Source of the DNA: Nitrospirota bacterium
GTDB taxonomy: Bacteria; Nitrospirota; Nitrospiria; Nitrospirales; Nitrospiraceae
Length of the DNA: 64,000 nt
Direction of reading: 5' to 3'
NCBI GenBank assembly: GCA_004296885.1
Contig: SCVN01000014.1
Coordinates: 1 to 64,000, forward strand
Shown: piece after piece, positions 17,106 to 25,859 of the stretch
Layout of the letters: each line of letters opens with the position of its first letter
Numbering within the stretch: the first letter of the stretch is position 1
Notes under the pieces: model-generated
Databases searched by the model: none
Told to the model about the DNA's origin: nothing
Seen by the model: only the letters and a program-made list of their open reading frames with translations
Program-made: the position numbers and the translations under genes

Positions 17106-17936
17106 ATGGCGGTTGACGATCCTGCCTCCTCTTCCGTGCAACCGGCGGTCGAATTCCTCCGTTCCCGCTTGCCCGGCCGGCCCTCCGTCGGCATCATCCT
17201 CGGGTCCGGGTTGGGGGGCTATGCCGACGAGGCGCAGGCCTTGGCCGCAATTCCTTATCAGGAGATCCCCGGTTTTCCCCGTTGCTCGGTCGAAGGCCAC
17301 GCGGGGCGTTTGGTCCTCACGGAGCGCGGCGGGGCCTGCGTTGCCATTCTGCAAGGCCGGGTCCATCGCTACGAGGGCTATGCGCTCGATACGGTCATCC
17401 GCCCCGTGCGGGTGCTGGCCGCGTTGGGCGTCCAGACGCTGATCGTGACCTGCGCTGCCGGGGCCTTGGATGATGCGCCGCCCGGCACCTGTATGTTGAT
17501 CGAGGACCATCTCAATCTCATGGGCGATAACCCTCTGATGGGGGCGGCTCCCGGCGGAGGTGGGTTCGGCGGATTCGTCGAAATGGCCGGTGCCTATGAC
17601 CGGGCCTTGTTGGCCCTGGGCGAGCGGGCGGCCCTGGCTGCAGGCCTGCCGGTTCGGCGGGGTATCCTCGCGGCAGTGACCGGGCCGACCTACGAAACGG
17701 GAGCGGAGGCGGCGATGCTCGGGCGGTTGGGGGCTCAGGCGGTCAGCATGTCCACGGTGCCCGAAGTCATCATCGCACGGGCGTTGGGTTTGCGGGTCTT
17801 GGGGCTGGCGCTGATCACCAACCAGGCCGGAGCCCCGTTGGACTGCCAGGTCGGGCACCGGCAGGTGGTGGCGATGGCGACCAGCAAGGCGGCGGCGATC
17901 GGAATCTGGCTGGATGGGGTGCTGGACGGGTTGTAG
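17106..17936 (+). CDS. punA: purine nucleoside phosphorylase
   Basis: Trimeric-class PNP of 276 aa that releases purine base and ribose-1-phosphate. Seen: phosphate loop GIILGSGLGGYADE, GRVHRYEGY with the catalytic-site His region, CAAGALDDAPPGTCMLIEDH, AVTGPTYETGAEAAMLGRLG, QAVSMSTVPEVIIARALG and the base-contacting ITNQAGAPL. In guanosine/inosine-specific members this last segment carries Asn, as here (TNQA). Together with MTA phosphorylase upstream it points to purine salvage in this neighbourhood. Confidence 0.9.
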   Translation: MAVDDPASSSVQPAVEFLRSRLPGRPSVGIILGSGLGGYADEAQALAAIPYQEIPGFPRCSVEGHAGRLVLTERGGACVAILQGRVHRYEGYALDTVIRPVRVLAALGVQTLIVTCAAGALDDAPPGTCMLIEDHLNLMGDNPLMGAAPGGGGFGGFVEMAGAYDRALLALGERAALAAGLPVRRGILAAVTGPTYETGAEAAMLGRLGAQAVSMSTVPEVIIARALGLRVLGLALITNQAGAPLDCQVGHRQVVAMATSKAAAIGIWLDGVLDGL

Positions 17937-17962
17937 CCGGTCCTCGTTCGGCGGCGTGTCGC

Positions 17963-17991
17963 TTGACAAGCAGGGGGCGCATTGTTATATT
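17963..17991 (+). promoter_or_regulatory. consensus sigma-70 promoter of the cytochrome c gene
   Basis: TTGACA (17963-17968), exactly 17 bp, then TATATT (17986-17991), 70 bp before the ATG. It is among the best promoters in the window and, with the terminator at 18537, defines a single-gene unit. Confidence 0.8.
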
Positions 17992-18061
17992 TCGCCCGTT
18001 TTGCCGGGGCCACAGTCTTCATTCGGACTTGTGGGTGATTCAACAAAAAGGAGGAGTCGAG

Positions 18062-18514
18062 ATGCGGTACGTGTCGAAGTCTCTGGGTCTGTTGACTGCC
18101 CTGATGTTTGTCGCCGCCACGGCGGCTGTGGCCGAGGAGCGGGATCCGCTGAAGCCTCGGGTGCCGGCGGATCAGATCGCCGAGGCGAAGGGCTTGAAGA
18201 ATCCGGTGGCGAATACGCCGGAGAATATCGCCAAGGGGAAGGCGCTGTTCGAGGGCAAGGGCACCTGCTTCAACTGCCATGGCAAGGAAGGCAAGGGCGA
18301 TGGTCCTGCCGGCGCGATCCTGAACCCGAGCCCGCGGAACTTCACGAACTGCAAGTTCCACAAGAAGCGGAAGGACGGGGAGCTCTTCTGGGTGATCAAG
18401 AACGGGAGCGCGGGAACCGGCATGGTGCCTCTGATCCCGGCCGCGATCAACGAAGAAGAAGCCTGGACGATCATCAATTACGAGCGGAGCTTCTGCAAGA
18501 AAGACGCTGAATAA
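18062..18514 (+). CDS. exported mono-heme c-type cytochrome
   Basis: 150 aa. A signal peptide (about 1-24, ending AVAEE) precedes a small class I cytochrome c domain with one CFNCH heme site at about 76-80. A plausible distal Met is in GTGMVPLIP (about 120). AAAAGGAGG lies 8 nt before the ATG. It would carry electrons in the periplasm, with partners unknown. The consensus promoter and strong terminator suggest high, independent expression. Confidence 0.88.
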   Translation: MRYVSKSLGLLTALMFVAATAAVAEERDPLKPRVPADQIAEAKGLKNPVANTPENIAKGKALFEGKGTCFNCHGKEGKGDGPAGAILNPSPRNFTNCKFHKKRKDGELFWVIKNGSAGTGMVPLIPAAINEEEAWTIINYERSFCKKDAE

Positions 18515-18536
18515 GTTTTTCAGCGGGTGTGAGTAG

Positions 18537-18570
18537 AAGGGCGGAGGGTGATTCCCTCCGCCCTTTTTTT
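18537..18570 (+). terminator. Rho-independent terminator of the cytochrome c gene
   Basis: Perfect stem GGGCGGAGGG/CCCTCCGCCC (extended by AA/TT), loop TGATT, then seven T. It lies 22 bp after the stop codon. Confidence 0.93.
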
Positions 18571-18573
18571 ATT

Positions 18574-18740
18574 CAGGACGGTGGAAAAGACCGCCAGCGG
18601 TGCGTTCAGTCGCTCGGCCGCTCAACGTACTTCTCCAATGCGCCTCGATGCCTCGCTCCTTGCGGCCGTAACTGTGGGAGAGGCGTGTCGTGGTGCGCCG
18701 GGGTGGGGCGGGTGAGACGGTGGTCTTTTGGATCATCCTG
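18574..18740. repeat. dispersed inverted-end element, copy A
   Basis: 167 bp, from CAGGACGGTGGAAAAGACC to GGTCTTTTGGATCATCCTG. The ends are imperfect inverse copies of each other. The interior (CTCAACGTAC, GGGCGGGTGAGA) matches the copy at 30338-30506. It lies 3 bp after the T-tract of the terminator and may also serve the convergent gene at 18776. Confidence 0.7.
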
Positions 18741-18775
18741 TAGGGCGAAACTATCGCGGGTTGCGACAACAGGAT

Positions 18776-20665
18776 TCAGGGACGAGGGGCGGTTCTGGCC
18801 AATGGCAGCGCTGCCGCTTTGCTGGTCGGAGGCAGGGCGGGGAAGACGGCCGGACGTTGATCCTGCTTGAATTGGGACTTGGCCGTGGCCGGGACCGTCT
18901 GGCGCACGAAGGTCGCCAGTTCGCCCAGCGTGACCTCGCCGTCATGGTTGGCATCCGCGTCGCCTTTCAGCCCGCGCAGCACGTAATAGGTGAACAGACC
19001 GTGCTTAAGCTGGTCCGGTTCGAGGCCGGACTGCAGGCCGGTCGTTCCGATCAACCGCACGAGTGTCCCGCCTCCGACATCCCATTGGGGCGCCTTGGCG
19101 TCCTTCCCGAGCCGCAACAGAGCCCCGTCGAAGATCAGCACCACTTGCTGGGCGTTTAACTTTGCCAGGGCGGCCTGCAGGTCCTTGAGCGGATAGAGTC
19201 TGGCTCGGGATGTTGTGCTGCCTTCATAGGGGAGCAGGAAGGTCTCGCCGGTGGGGGACACGAGCGCCTGGCCGGCAAAGTAGACGATCACGATGGAATC
19301 CGGCGTCAGCCGGGGCGGCAGCCAGTCCAGAATGGCTTCTTCGATATCCGGTCGCAGGGCCTTGCGGTCCTGCAAGACCCGAACGTTGGCGGCCGGCACT
19401 CCGCCGATGGTTTTGAAGTACGAGGCGACCAACTCCGCGTCCTGCGCGGCGAATTTCCTGGTCGGGACCGCCGGATCCCGGTAGTCGCCGATTCCGACCG
19501 CGAGTAGGTGGGTCTGGGGACGTTGAAAGCCGGCCACGGCGCCGGGCACCTGGTCCACATTCGTAAAGATCATGCCGGCGCCGGCGGCGGCTGCTGCGGC
19601 TCCTGCGCCGGCGGCCCGCAAGGCGGTCGTGAAGGACTGGGGCGGGGGGCCGGCGCCGGCTGCGTCCGCGACTGAAACCTGCAACTGGGCCTGCTGCGCC
19701 GGCAGCGAGGGAGGAATCGTCGCCACGAATTCGATCGAGCGGGACTCGCCTGGCTGGAGGGGGCCGACCGGCAGGGTCGTGGCCGGAAACTGTCCGAGCA
19801 ATGCCGGGGTGCCGGTCAAGGTGACCGCCACATCCCGGGTCGGCATCCGTCCCGCGTTGACCAGGTCCACCCGGACTTTCACCCGCTCGCCGCCTTCCAG
19901 GATCGAGTTGCTGTTCTCGTCCAGGACCGTGGCTTTAAAGGACAGACCCGTGGGCATTGCCGGAGGCGCGACAGGCGCAACCGGAGCGGGAGCCGGCATC
20001 GCCTCCGGCGCGGCTCCTGCAGTCTGGCCGGTCGGCGCGGCGGCATACTGGCCGTCCGGATCCAGAAGGGCCCGAGAGTGTTTGATGAACTGAACCGCGA
20101 GGGCCACGGCGCTGTCATGGATCAGGGAATAGGAGTTGGTATACATGCATCGGTGTTGGGTCGGCTCCAGGACGAGCCTGTCCTTCCGTCGGACCGAAAA
20201 GTTTTTTTCCGACAGGACTTTGCCGGCCGGATCGCGAAAGACCGTCCCGAGTTCCAAATTCAAATCGGCCGGCAAGCGGTCGTAGATTCCGTCGGTCTGA
20301 ATTTCCAAGCCGGACTGCAGCAGCCCGATCCGCACAGTCAAATCCGGTGTGGTTCCGGCCGGCGGGGTCTTGGTGTCGAAGTACACCGTTTTGAAGGTCT
20401 GATGGGAGGCTTGGAGCAGGGTGGACTCCAAATCTTCCCCCACCCGCAGTTCCTGGGGCGAGTTGCAGGCGTTGGTATATTGCAGCTTGGCCTTGCTCAA
20501 GGTGGGGTCGAATTCCAGTTTGATCGTGTGGGGGAGCGGGGGGCCCAGGCTGGGAATGGTGGACCGGGTGAAGGTTTTGGTGACTTTCTCGCAGCCCGCC
20601 GAAGCGGCCAGCAGGCACAGGATAAGGGGCAGCAGTGTAGCCATACGGCTGCCGGCCACGGACAT
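18776..20665 (-). CDS. caspase-fold (peptidase C14-like) lipoprotein, catalytic dyad missing
   Basis: Exported protein of 629 aa. The start at 20665 gives a short signal peptide ending at the lipobox ASAGC; an in-frame ATG at 20743 would give an implausibly long leader and has no better ribosome site. Middle: a CARDB-like beta domain (GGERVKVRVDLVNAGRMPTR). C-terminal third: caspase-like core (LLAVGIGDYRDPAVP, RVLQDRKALRPDIEEAI, DSIVIVYFAGQ). Where active family members have SGHG the protein has AGQA, and where they have DxC it has IFDGA, so both His and Cys are absent. An EF-hand-like loop (DADANHDGEVTL) follows. It is likely a binding or scaffold protein rather than a protease. Confidence 0.75.
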   Translation of the reverse strand: MSVAGSRMATLLPLILCLLAASAGCEKVTKTFTRSTIPSLGPPLPHTIKLEFDPTLSKAKLQYTNACNSPQELRVGEDLESTLLQASHQTFKTVYFDTKTPPAGTTPDLTVRIGLLQSGLEIQTDGIYDRLPADLNLELGTVFRDPAGKVLSEKNFSVRRKDRLVLEPTQHRCMYTNSYSLIHDSAVALAVQFIKHSRALLDPDGQYAAAPTGQTAGAAPEAMPAPAPVAPVAPPAMPTGLSFKATVLDENSNSILEGGERVKVRVDLVNAGRMPTRDVAVTLTGTPALLGQFPATTLPVGPLQPGESRSIEFVATIPPSLPAQQAQLQVSVADAAGAGPPPQSFTTALRAAGAGAAAAAAGAGMIFTNVDQVPGAVAGFQRPQTHLLAVGIGDYRDPAVPTRKFAAQDAELVASYFKTIGGVPAANVRVLQDRKALRPDIEEAILDWLPPRLTPDSIVIVYFAGQALVSPTGETFLLPYEGSTTSRARLYPLKDLQAALAKLNAQQVVLIFDGALLRLGKDAKAPQWDVGGGTLVRLIGTTGLQSGLEPDQLKHGLFTYYVLRGLKGDADANHDGEVTLGELATFVRQTVPATAKSQFKQDQRPAVFPALPPTSKAAALPLARTAPRP

Positions 20666-20935
20666 TCGGATGGTCCGATGATGGCGGGTCGTTGGGGTGC
20701 GCTGCGTCACCGAGTTGAGCCCTCCGGAGAACATGCTCCGCACCGACGTCTAGGATACGACATTCGGCACCGTACCGAAACCCAGACCGAAATGCAACAG
20801 GCGATCACGAAGGCGGAGACGCTTGCCTGTCCCCTCCGTCTCGTCTATTCTAGCGGCGACTCATCTAGGCGTACTGGCGGCAAGGTACTTATCCGCCCGT
20901 ATCTGATCGAAGCGGGCGGCTCAAGCAGGGCTTGT

Positions 20936-22660
20936 ATGTTGGTCCTGGGCCTGTTGAATTTGCGGGATGCGGCGGCGGCGCTGCTCCAGGATGGACACAT
21001 TCTGGCGGCGGCCGAGGAAGAACGGTTCGTCCGGACCAAGCATGTGACGGCGCTGCCCCTCCAGGCCATCCGCTACTGTTTGCAGGAAGCCGGGGCGAGG
21101 CTGGATGATCTCGATGCGATCGCCGTCCCCTGGAAGTACTGGGTCGTGGGGCGACGCGCGGCGCTCGCCCTCGGGGCGATGGTCCGTTCGCCCGCGTTGT
21201 TTCGGGTCAAAGGCCGGCGGAGCGCCGAGCGGCTGAGCCACGAATGGACCGAGCAAGTGTTGCTCACGTCCAAACTCCGGGACACGTTCGGGCCCAGCCG
21301 GACGAAGCCGGTTTTCCTGGACCATCACCTCTGCCACGCAGCCAGCACCTTTCTCGTCTCTCCCTTCGAGCGGGCCGCCATCCTGGTGGTAGATGGCGCG
21401 TCCGAAGCCCACACCTCGATGCTGGGATTGGGCGAGGGCCGTCAGATCACCGCCTTGAAGCGCACCAACTTGCCCCATTCGCTCGGCCAGTTCTATGCCG
21501 CGATCACGGCCTATCTCGGATTCACGCCGGATCAGGATGAATACATTGTCATGGGCCTGGCCGCATACGGGGAGCCTCGGTATGCCGAAACGCTGCGCCG
21601 ACAGATTCTCACGCTCGCGCCGGAGGGAGCGTTCCGCCTCAATACGAGACTGTTGGATTTCCACCTAGCTCGGGTCGGACTTTTCGTGCCCGAGCTGCTT
21701 CGTCTCCTGGGGCCGAACCGGAAGGCCGACGAGGAGATCACCCAACGCCATCGCGACGTGGCCGCCAGTGCCCAACTGGTGTTGGAGGAGACCTTGCTGC
21801 ATCTGGCCCGGTATCTCAAGGACGCGACCGGCGCGGAGAACTTGTGTCTGGCCGGAGGCGTGGCCTTCAACTGCGTCGCGAACAGCCGGCTCCGGCAGGA
21901 GGTTGGCTTCCGGCAGGTCTATGTGCAGCCGGCGGCCGGCGATGCAGGTGCGGCGCTTGGCTCCGCCCTCTGGCTTGCCGCCCGCCGCGGCGAGCTGCGC
22001 CAGCGGGAGGTGATGACCAGCGCCTACCTCGGGCCTCAGTTCAGCGAAGACGAATGTCGGCAGGCAGTGGAACGAGCCGGGTTGTCCGCTCAAACCTTGG
22101 CCGAGGAAGCCCTCTGCGATCGCGTGGCCACGGAACTGGCCCATGGCCGGCTGGTGTTCTGGTTCCAGGGCCGGATGGAATGGGGGCCTCGGGCCTTGGG
22201 TAACCGCAGCCTCCTGGCCGATCCCCGCCGGGAGGACATGCGCGAGCTCATCAACAGCAAGGTGAAGTTGAGGCAGCCGTTTCGGCCCTTCGCCCCTTCG
22301 GTGCTGGAAGAGCGGGCGGCAGAGTATTTCGAATTGACTGAGTCGTCGCCGTTCATGCTGTTCACCCACAAGGCCCGTCCCGCCGCCAAGGGCGTGATCC
22401 CCGCCGTGATCCACGTGGACGGCACGGCGCGCGTCCAAACCGTGGATCGCGAGGCCAACCCGCGCTATCGCAAGTTGATTGAAGCCTTCACGCAAAAAAC
22501 CGGCGTGCCGGTCCTCCTGAACACCTCCTTCAACGTGAACGAACCCATCGTCTGCACTCCGGACGAGGCGGTGCAGTGCTTCCTCCGGACCGAGGTGGAC
22601 TGGCTGGTAATGGGGAACTTGCTGGTGAGCAGGCCGGAAGCCGTCAGGCGTGCAACGTGA
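20936..22660 (+). CDS. NodU/CmcH-family carbamoyltransferase
   Basis: 574 aa. It would transfer a carbamoyl group from carbamoyl phosphate (via carbamoyl-AMP) to a hydroxyl on a sugar or secondary metabolite. The N-terminal Kae1-like domain shows ILAAAEEERFVRTKH and the metal-binding HHLCHAAS, with GGVAFNCVANSRL as the ATP-site block. The C-terminal domain shows GRMEWGPRALGNRSLLADPR and FRPFAPSVL. The ATG at 20936 is chosen because MLVLGLLNLRDAAAALLQDG is the standard family beginning; the frame is open far upstream but without similarity. The next gene overlaps by four bases. Surface-glycan or lipid modification is plausible given the neighbouring glycosyltransferase. Confidence 0.9.
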   Translation: MLVLGLLNLRDAAAALLQDGHILAAAEEERFVRTKHVTALPLQAIRYCLQEAGARLDDLDAIAVPWKYWVVGRRAALALGAMVRSPALFRVKGRRSAERLSHEWTEQVLLTSKLRDTFGPSRTKPVFLDHHLCHAASTFLVSPFERAAILVVDGASEAHTSMLGLGEGRQITALKRTNLPHSLGQFYAAITAYLGFTPDQDEYIVMGLAAYGEPRYAETLRRQILTLAPEGAFRLNTRLLDFHLARVGLFVPELLRLLGPNRKADEEITQRHRDVAASAQLVLEETLLHLARYLKDATGAENLCLAGGVAFNCVANSRLRQEVGFRQVYVQPAAGDAGAALGSALWLAARRGELRQREVMTSAYLGPQFSEDECRQAVERAGLSAQTLAEEALCDRVATELAHGRLVFWFQGRMEWGPRALGNRSLLADPRREDMRELINSKVKLRQPFRPFAPSVLEERAAEYFELTESSPFMLFTHKARPAAKGVIPAVIHVDGTARVQTVDREANPRYRKLIEAFTQKTGVPVLLNTSFNVNEPIVCTPDEAVQCFLRTEVDWLVMGNLLVSRPEAVRRAT

Positions 22661-24204
22661 AGCGTGAGGCGTCGGACAAGCCTCACGCCGACTCTCCCGC
22701 CCTCGACGCGCTGCTGCTTTTCTTTCTGCTGAACCTGTCATTGCAACCCTTGGTCGAGCCGGATTTCGGCTGGCACCTGCGGACCGGCCTCGATCTCTTG
22801 CAGAACGGCTGGCGGATGCCGGCCACCGATCCCTATTCCCACACCATGCCCGACTGGCCCTGGGTGGACCATGCCTGGCTGACCGACGGGTTCCTGGCGC
22901 TGCTCTATCAGGGGATGGGGACTGTTGGTCCCATGGCCGTGATTGGTCTGTTTGCGGCCGTGACCCTGGGCGCCTTCTGGATCGTCGTTGGTCTGGCGCA
23001 GGCAAGCCGGACGTTCAAGTTACTGGCCCTCTCCGGTTCGTTGTGGGTGGCGCTGCCGTTCCTGGGCGCAAGAACCCAATTGGTGACCTTGCTGGGCTTG
23101 GCCCTGCTGCTCCGCTGGTTCGGTCTGTATCGAGCGGGGAAGCTGGCCCATCTCTGGATGGTGCCTGGGCTGTTCCTCCTCTGGGCCAACCTCCACGGAG
23201 GGTTCACGGCCGGGCTCTTTGTCTTGGGACTGTTGCTCGCTGCCTCTGCTGTGGTGCGTGTGGCGAAGGATCGCGGGCTGTCGTTCACCGATCACCTGTA
23301 TGAGCCGGTCCTGACCTGGCAACAGATCGCTCACCTGGGGTTGGTGATCCTGCTGGCCTTCGGCGCGACCTTTCTCAATCCCTATGGCTGGCATCTCTAT
23401 GGGGAAATCATCGCCTCGCTGAACGATACCTTCATGATCCAGACCCTGGATGAATGGCATCCGGTCTCGCTGGAGAAGCAAGCGGGCCTGACCTATGTGG
23501 TCTACCTGATCGCGTTGGGGTTGGCGGTCCTGGCCGGCTATCGCCGTCTCGAGCCGGTTCGCTGGACCATCCTGTTCGTCTTTCTGGTCTTGTCCTTAAG
23601 ACATTGGCGCAATGTCCTGTTTTTTCTCCTGCTGAGCCTGCCCCTCTGGGCCGAGCTGTTGGATGGGGCCTGGGGGAAATTCTGTGCGCGGTTCCAGCTG
23701 AGTCCTGCCTGGCAGAAGCGGTGTCTGTTCGCTGCCACCCTGGCCGCGGCCCTGTGGGTTGGGTCGCTAGGGAGCGACCATCTCCAGCATGTCGCCCAGT
23801 CCGGCCTGGCACCGCAGAGGTTCTTCCGCCGGACCGAATATCCGATCGAAGCGGTCGAATGGATCAAGGGGCATCGTGCACAGCTCGGCCAACGGATGTA
23901 CAACGATTATGGTCATGGCGGGTTTCTGCTCTGGTGGCTGCCGGGGGAGAAGATATTTATTGATGGCCGCATGCCAGCCTTTCGGATCGGCGACCGGTGG
24001 ATATTCAAAGACTACATGGTGCTGACGAACAACAACCCGCCGGACTTGGCGGTGCTGGAGAAATATCACGTGGACTGGGCCATCGTGTCGGTCGGCACGC
24101 CGCTCAGTCAGGCGCTGGCGAAACAGCCGGACTGGCGCGAAGTCTATCTGGATGCGAAGGTGGCGATTTATGTGAAACGCGGAGAGGCTGGACAGCAGGG
24201 CTGA
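22657..24204 (+). CDS. polytopic membrane protein, glycosyltransferase-like (unassigned)
   Basis: 515 aa with about ten to twelve hydrophobic helices across 15-410, then a soluble C-terminal part of about 100 residues (RTEYPIEAVEWIKGHRAQLG, MYNDYGHGGFLLWWLPGEK). The early motif EPDFGWHLRTGLDLLQNG and DPYSHT resemble the first periplasmic loop of dolichyl/undecaprenyl-linked glycosyltransferases of the GT-C type, where an acidic residue is catalytic. No firm family is recognised. It starts with GTG overlapping the carbamoyltransferase stop (GTGA), so the two probably work on the same substrate. Confidence 0.7.
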   Translation: MKREASDKPHADSPALDALLLFFLLNLSLQPLVEPDFGWHLRTGLDLLQNGWRMPATDPYSHTMPDWPWVDHAWLTDGFLALLYQGMGTVGPMAVIGLFAAVTLGAFWIVVGLAQASRTFKLLALSGSLWVALPFLGARTQLVTLLGLALLLRWFGLYRAGKLAHLWMVPGLFLLWANLHGGFTAGLFVLGLLLAASAVVRVAKDRGLSFTDHLYEPVLTWQQIAHLGLVILLAFGATFLNPYGWHLYGEIIASLNDTFMIQTLDEWHPVSLEKQAGLTYVVYLIALGLAVLAGYRRLEPVRWTILFVFLVLSLRHWRNVLFFLLLSLPLWAELLDGAWGKFCARFQLSPAWQKRCLFAATLAAALWVGSLGSDHLQHVAQSGLAPQRFFRRTEYPIEAVEWIKGHRAQLGQRMYNDYGHGGFLLWWLPGEKIFIDGRMPAFRIGDRWIFKDYMVLTNNNPPDLAVLEKYHVDWAIVSVGTPLSQALAKQPDWREVYLDAKVAIYVKRGEAGQQG

Positions 24205-24307
24205 GCCCTGTGATTGCACAACGCACATTGACAGGGATGTTTGCGGTTGGGCGGTAAACCATTAGTTCTTTTGAGCATGGTGTCAAATTAAGTAGGAGGG
24301 GTGGCAT

Positions 24308-25798
24308 ATGCCTCTGTCTTGTTTAGTTACCTCAAAATGCCCTTGGGCTGGGTTCTATCCCCGCCAGCCTAAGTGCCCTCTTCACGATCCATCTGGACGA
24401 AGTTTGGATGAATTCAACGCTGCGTTGAATGAAGTATTCAGCCGAACAACTCGCGGGACATCAATTGGCCTGTTGAATATCCAATTCCCCAATAACTTTC
24501 GGGCGTCAGAAGTGCAACTTCTTTGGCCGGGACCGATTGATTTTACAGATTCCACTTTTGAGAACGCCGACTTTAGCGCAATTGAATTCGAGAGTGGGGT
24601 CAAATTTGAAAAGTCGATATTCCGAAAACAGTCCACTTTTGAAGAGGCAAAGTTCAAGGGGATCGCCTCGTTTGCTGAAGCCTATTTTGCATCAGGCATC
24701 GACTTTTCAGTGGCTCATTTTATAGAAGAGACATCCTTTAAAGGAACTCGCTTTGAGGGCCTTCCACTTTTTGAGTCGACTCAGTTTGGTCAGAAAGCCA
24801 CCTTTATTTCTGCGAAATTTAAGATGGGCGCGACGTTTGATAAAGTCATCTTCGAAGCCGATGTTAATTTCTCCCTTGCTGTTTTTTCTGGGTATGCCAA
24901 GTTTTCGGACAAAGTGCAATTCAAGAAGTCTGCTGGGTTCTGGCAAGTCGAGTTTGCCGAGGCGGCGTTTTTAAATACCACTTGTGCTGAAAAAATGGAT
25001 TTCACCGGGGCTGTATTTAATGGAAGGTTTTCCTACTGGGAGTGTTTACAGCAAGAGATGTTGTTCGTTGCGAGTAGATTTCAAGCTGGCGCACTTTTCG
25101 TTGGCAAACGCGAGAGCCTTTTATTTTCAGATTCCAAATATGTAAACTTCGACGAAACATTCTTCGGACAGCCCAATCTTGTTCATTTTCAACACGTCGA
25201 CCTTAGCCGGTGCAGTCTGTTGGGGGTTGATCTAAGAGAAATAGACTTCAGCCTTGGCGTTTGGAGACGGCCAGGTCGCATGGGTACGTGGAGGCGAAAT
25301 GTGTTATTTACTATCCGTCCTGAAAAAACTGTTCGTGCTGAGCTGGAGGTTGCATATAGACAAATACGACAAAGTTTTGAAGATAGACGTAACTACCCTC
25401 AAGCAGGTGATTTTTATTACGGGGAAATGGAGCAACGAAGAAAGCGCAGCTTGGAGCAGGGACATTTGCCGCTGCTTACCATTTTGTATATGGGATTGAG
25501 TGGCTATGGGCAAAAGCCGGCAAGAGCGCTTCTGGTCCTGCTTGGGTACTTGGTTTCAATAACACTCCTGTATTCTTATCTGGGCATGGAGCTTTCCGAG
25601 GCTTCGCCATACAATCTGCCAAATTCTAACTTGAACGTATTCTTGTATTACACGCTTCCTTCAGTACTCCTGCTTTTTCCGACGTACTTCGAACCTACAA
25701 CAAGTCACCAAGTACTGATAACATTGTTTTCAAAAGTATTCGTTCCGTTACAGGTTGCTTTTCTAGTTCTTGCTGTCAAACGATCCTTTAAGCGATAA
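24308..25798 (+). CDS. pentapeptide-repeat protein with C-terminal membrane segments
   Basis: 496 aa. Residues about 75-310 are pentapeptide repeats with Phe at the centre (IDFTDSTFENADFSAIEF, KFEKSIFRKQSTFEEAKFKG), expected to form a right-handed beta-helix. A linker with ELEVAYRQIRQSFEDRRNY and AGDFYYGEMEQRRKR leads to hydrophobic segments at about 395-425 and 440-490, reminiscent of two-helix pore modules. AGGAGG lies 8 nt before the ATG. Base composition is clearly more AT-rich than the neighbours and codon use differs, which suggests horizontal acquisition. Function unknown; a membrane-tethered or channel-like role is only inference. Confidence 0.8.
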   Translation: MPLSCLVTSKCPWAGFYPRQPKCPLHDPSGRSLDEFNAALNEVFSRTTRGTSIGLLNIQFPNNFRASEVQLLWPGPIDFTDSTFENADFSAIEFESGVKFEKSIFRKQSTFEEAKFKGIASFAEAYFASGIDFSVAHFIEETSFKGTRFEGLPLFESTQFGQKATFISAKFKMGATFDKVIFEADVNFSLAVFSGYAKFSDKVQFKKSAGFWQVEFAEAAFLNTTCAEKMDFTGAVFNGRFSYWECLQQEMLFVASRFQAGALFVGKRESLLFSDSKYVNFDETFFGQPNLVHFQHVDLSRCSLLGVDLREIDFSLGVWRRPGRMGTWRRNVLFTIRPEKTVRAELEVAYRQIRQSFEDRRNYPQAGDFYYGEMEQRRKRSLEQGHLPLLTILYMGLSGYGQKPARALLVLLGYLVSITLLYSYLGMELSEASPYNLPNSNLNVFLYYTLPSVLLLFPTYFEPTTSHQVLITLFSKVFVPLQVAFLVLAVKRSFKR

Positions 25799-25859
25799 CG
25801 GTTGGGCAGTGTGTGCAGTTATCTACTCATCTAAAGAAAAATAAAGTCAGGTCTTGCAG

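Noticed and set aside
16101-17969. 622-codon open frame on the minus strand
   Set aside because: It is antisense to the RodZ-like and PNP genes, which have clear motifs; the frame is a GC-rich shadow.
18776-20665. active metacaspase in a cell-death system
   Set aside because: Both catalytic residues appear replaced, and no toxin, sensor or reverse transcriptase partner is adjacent.
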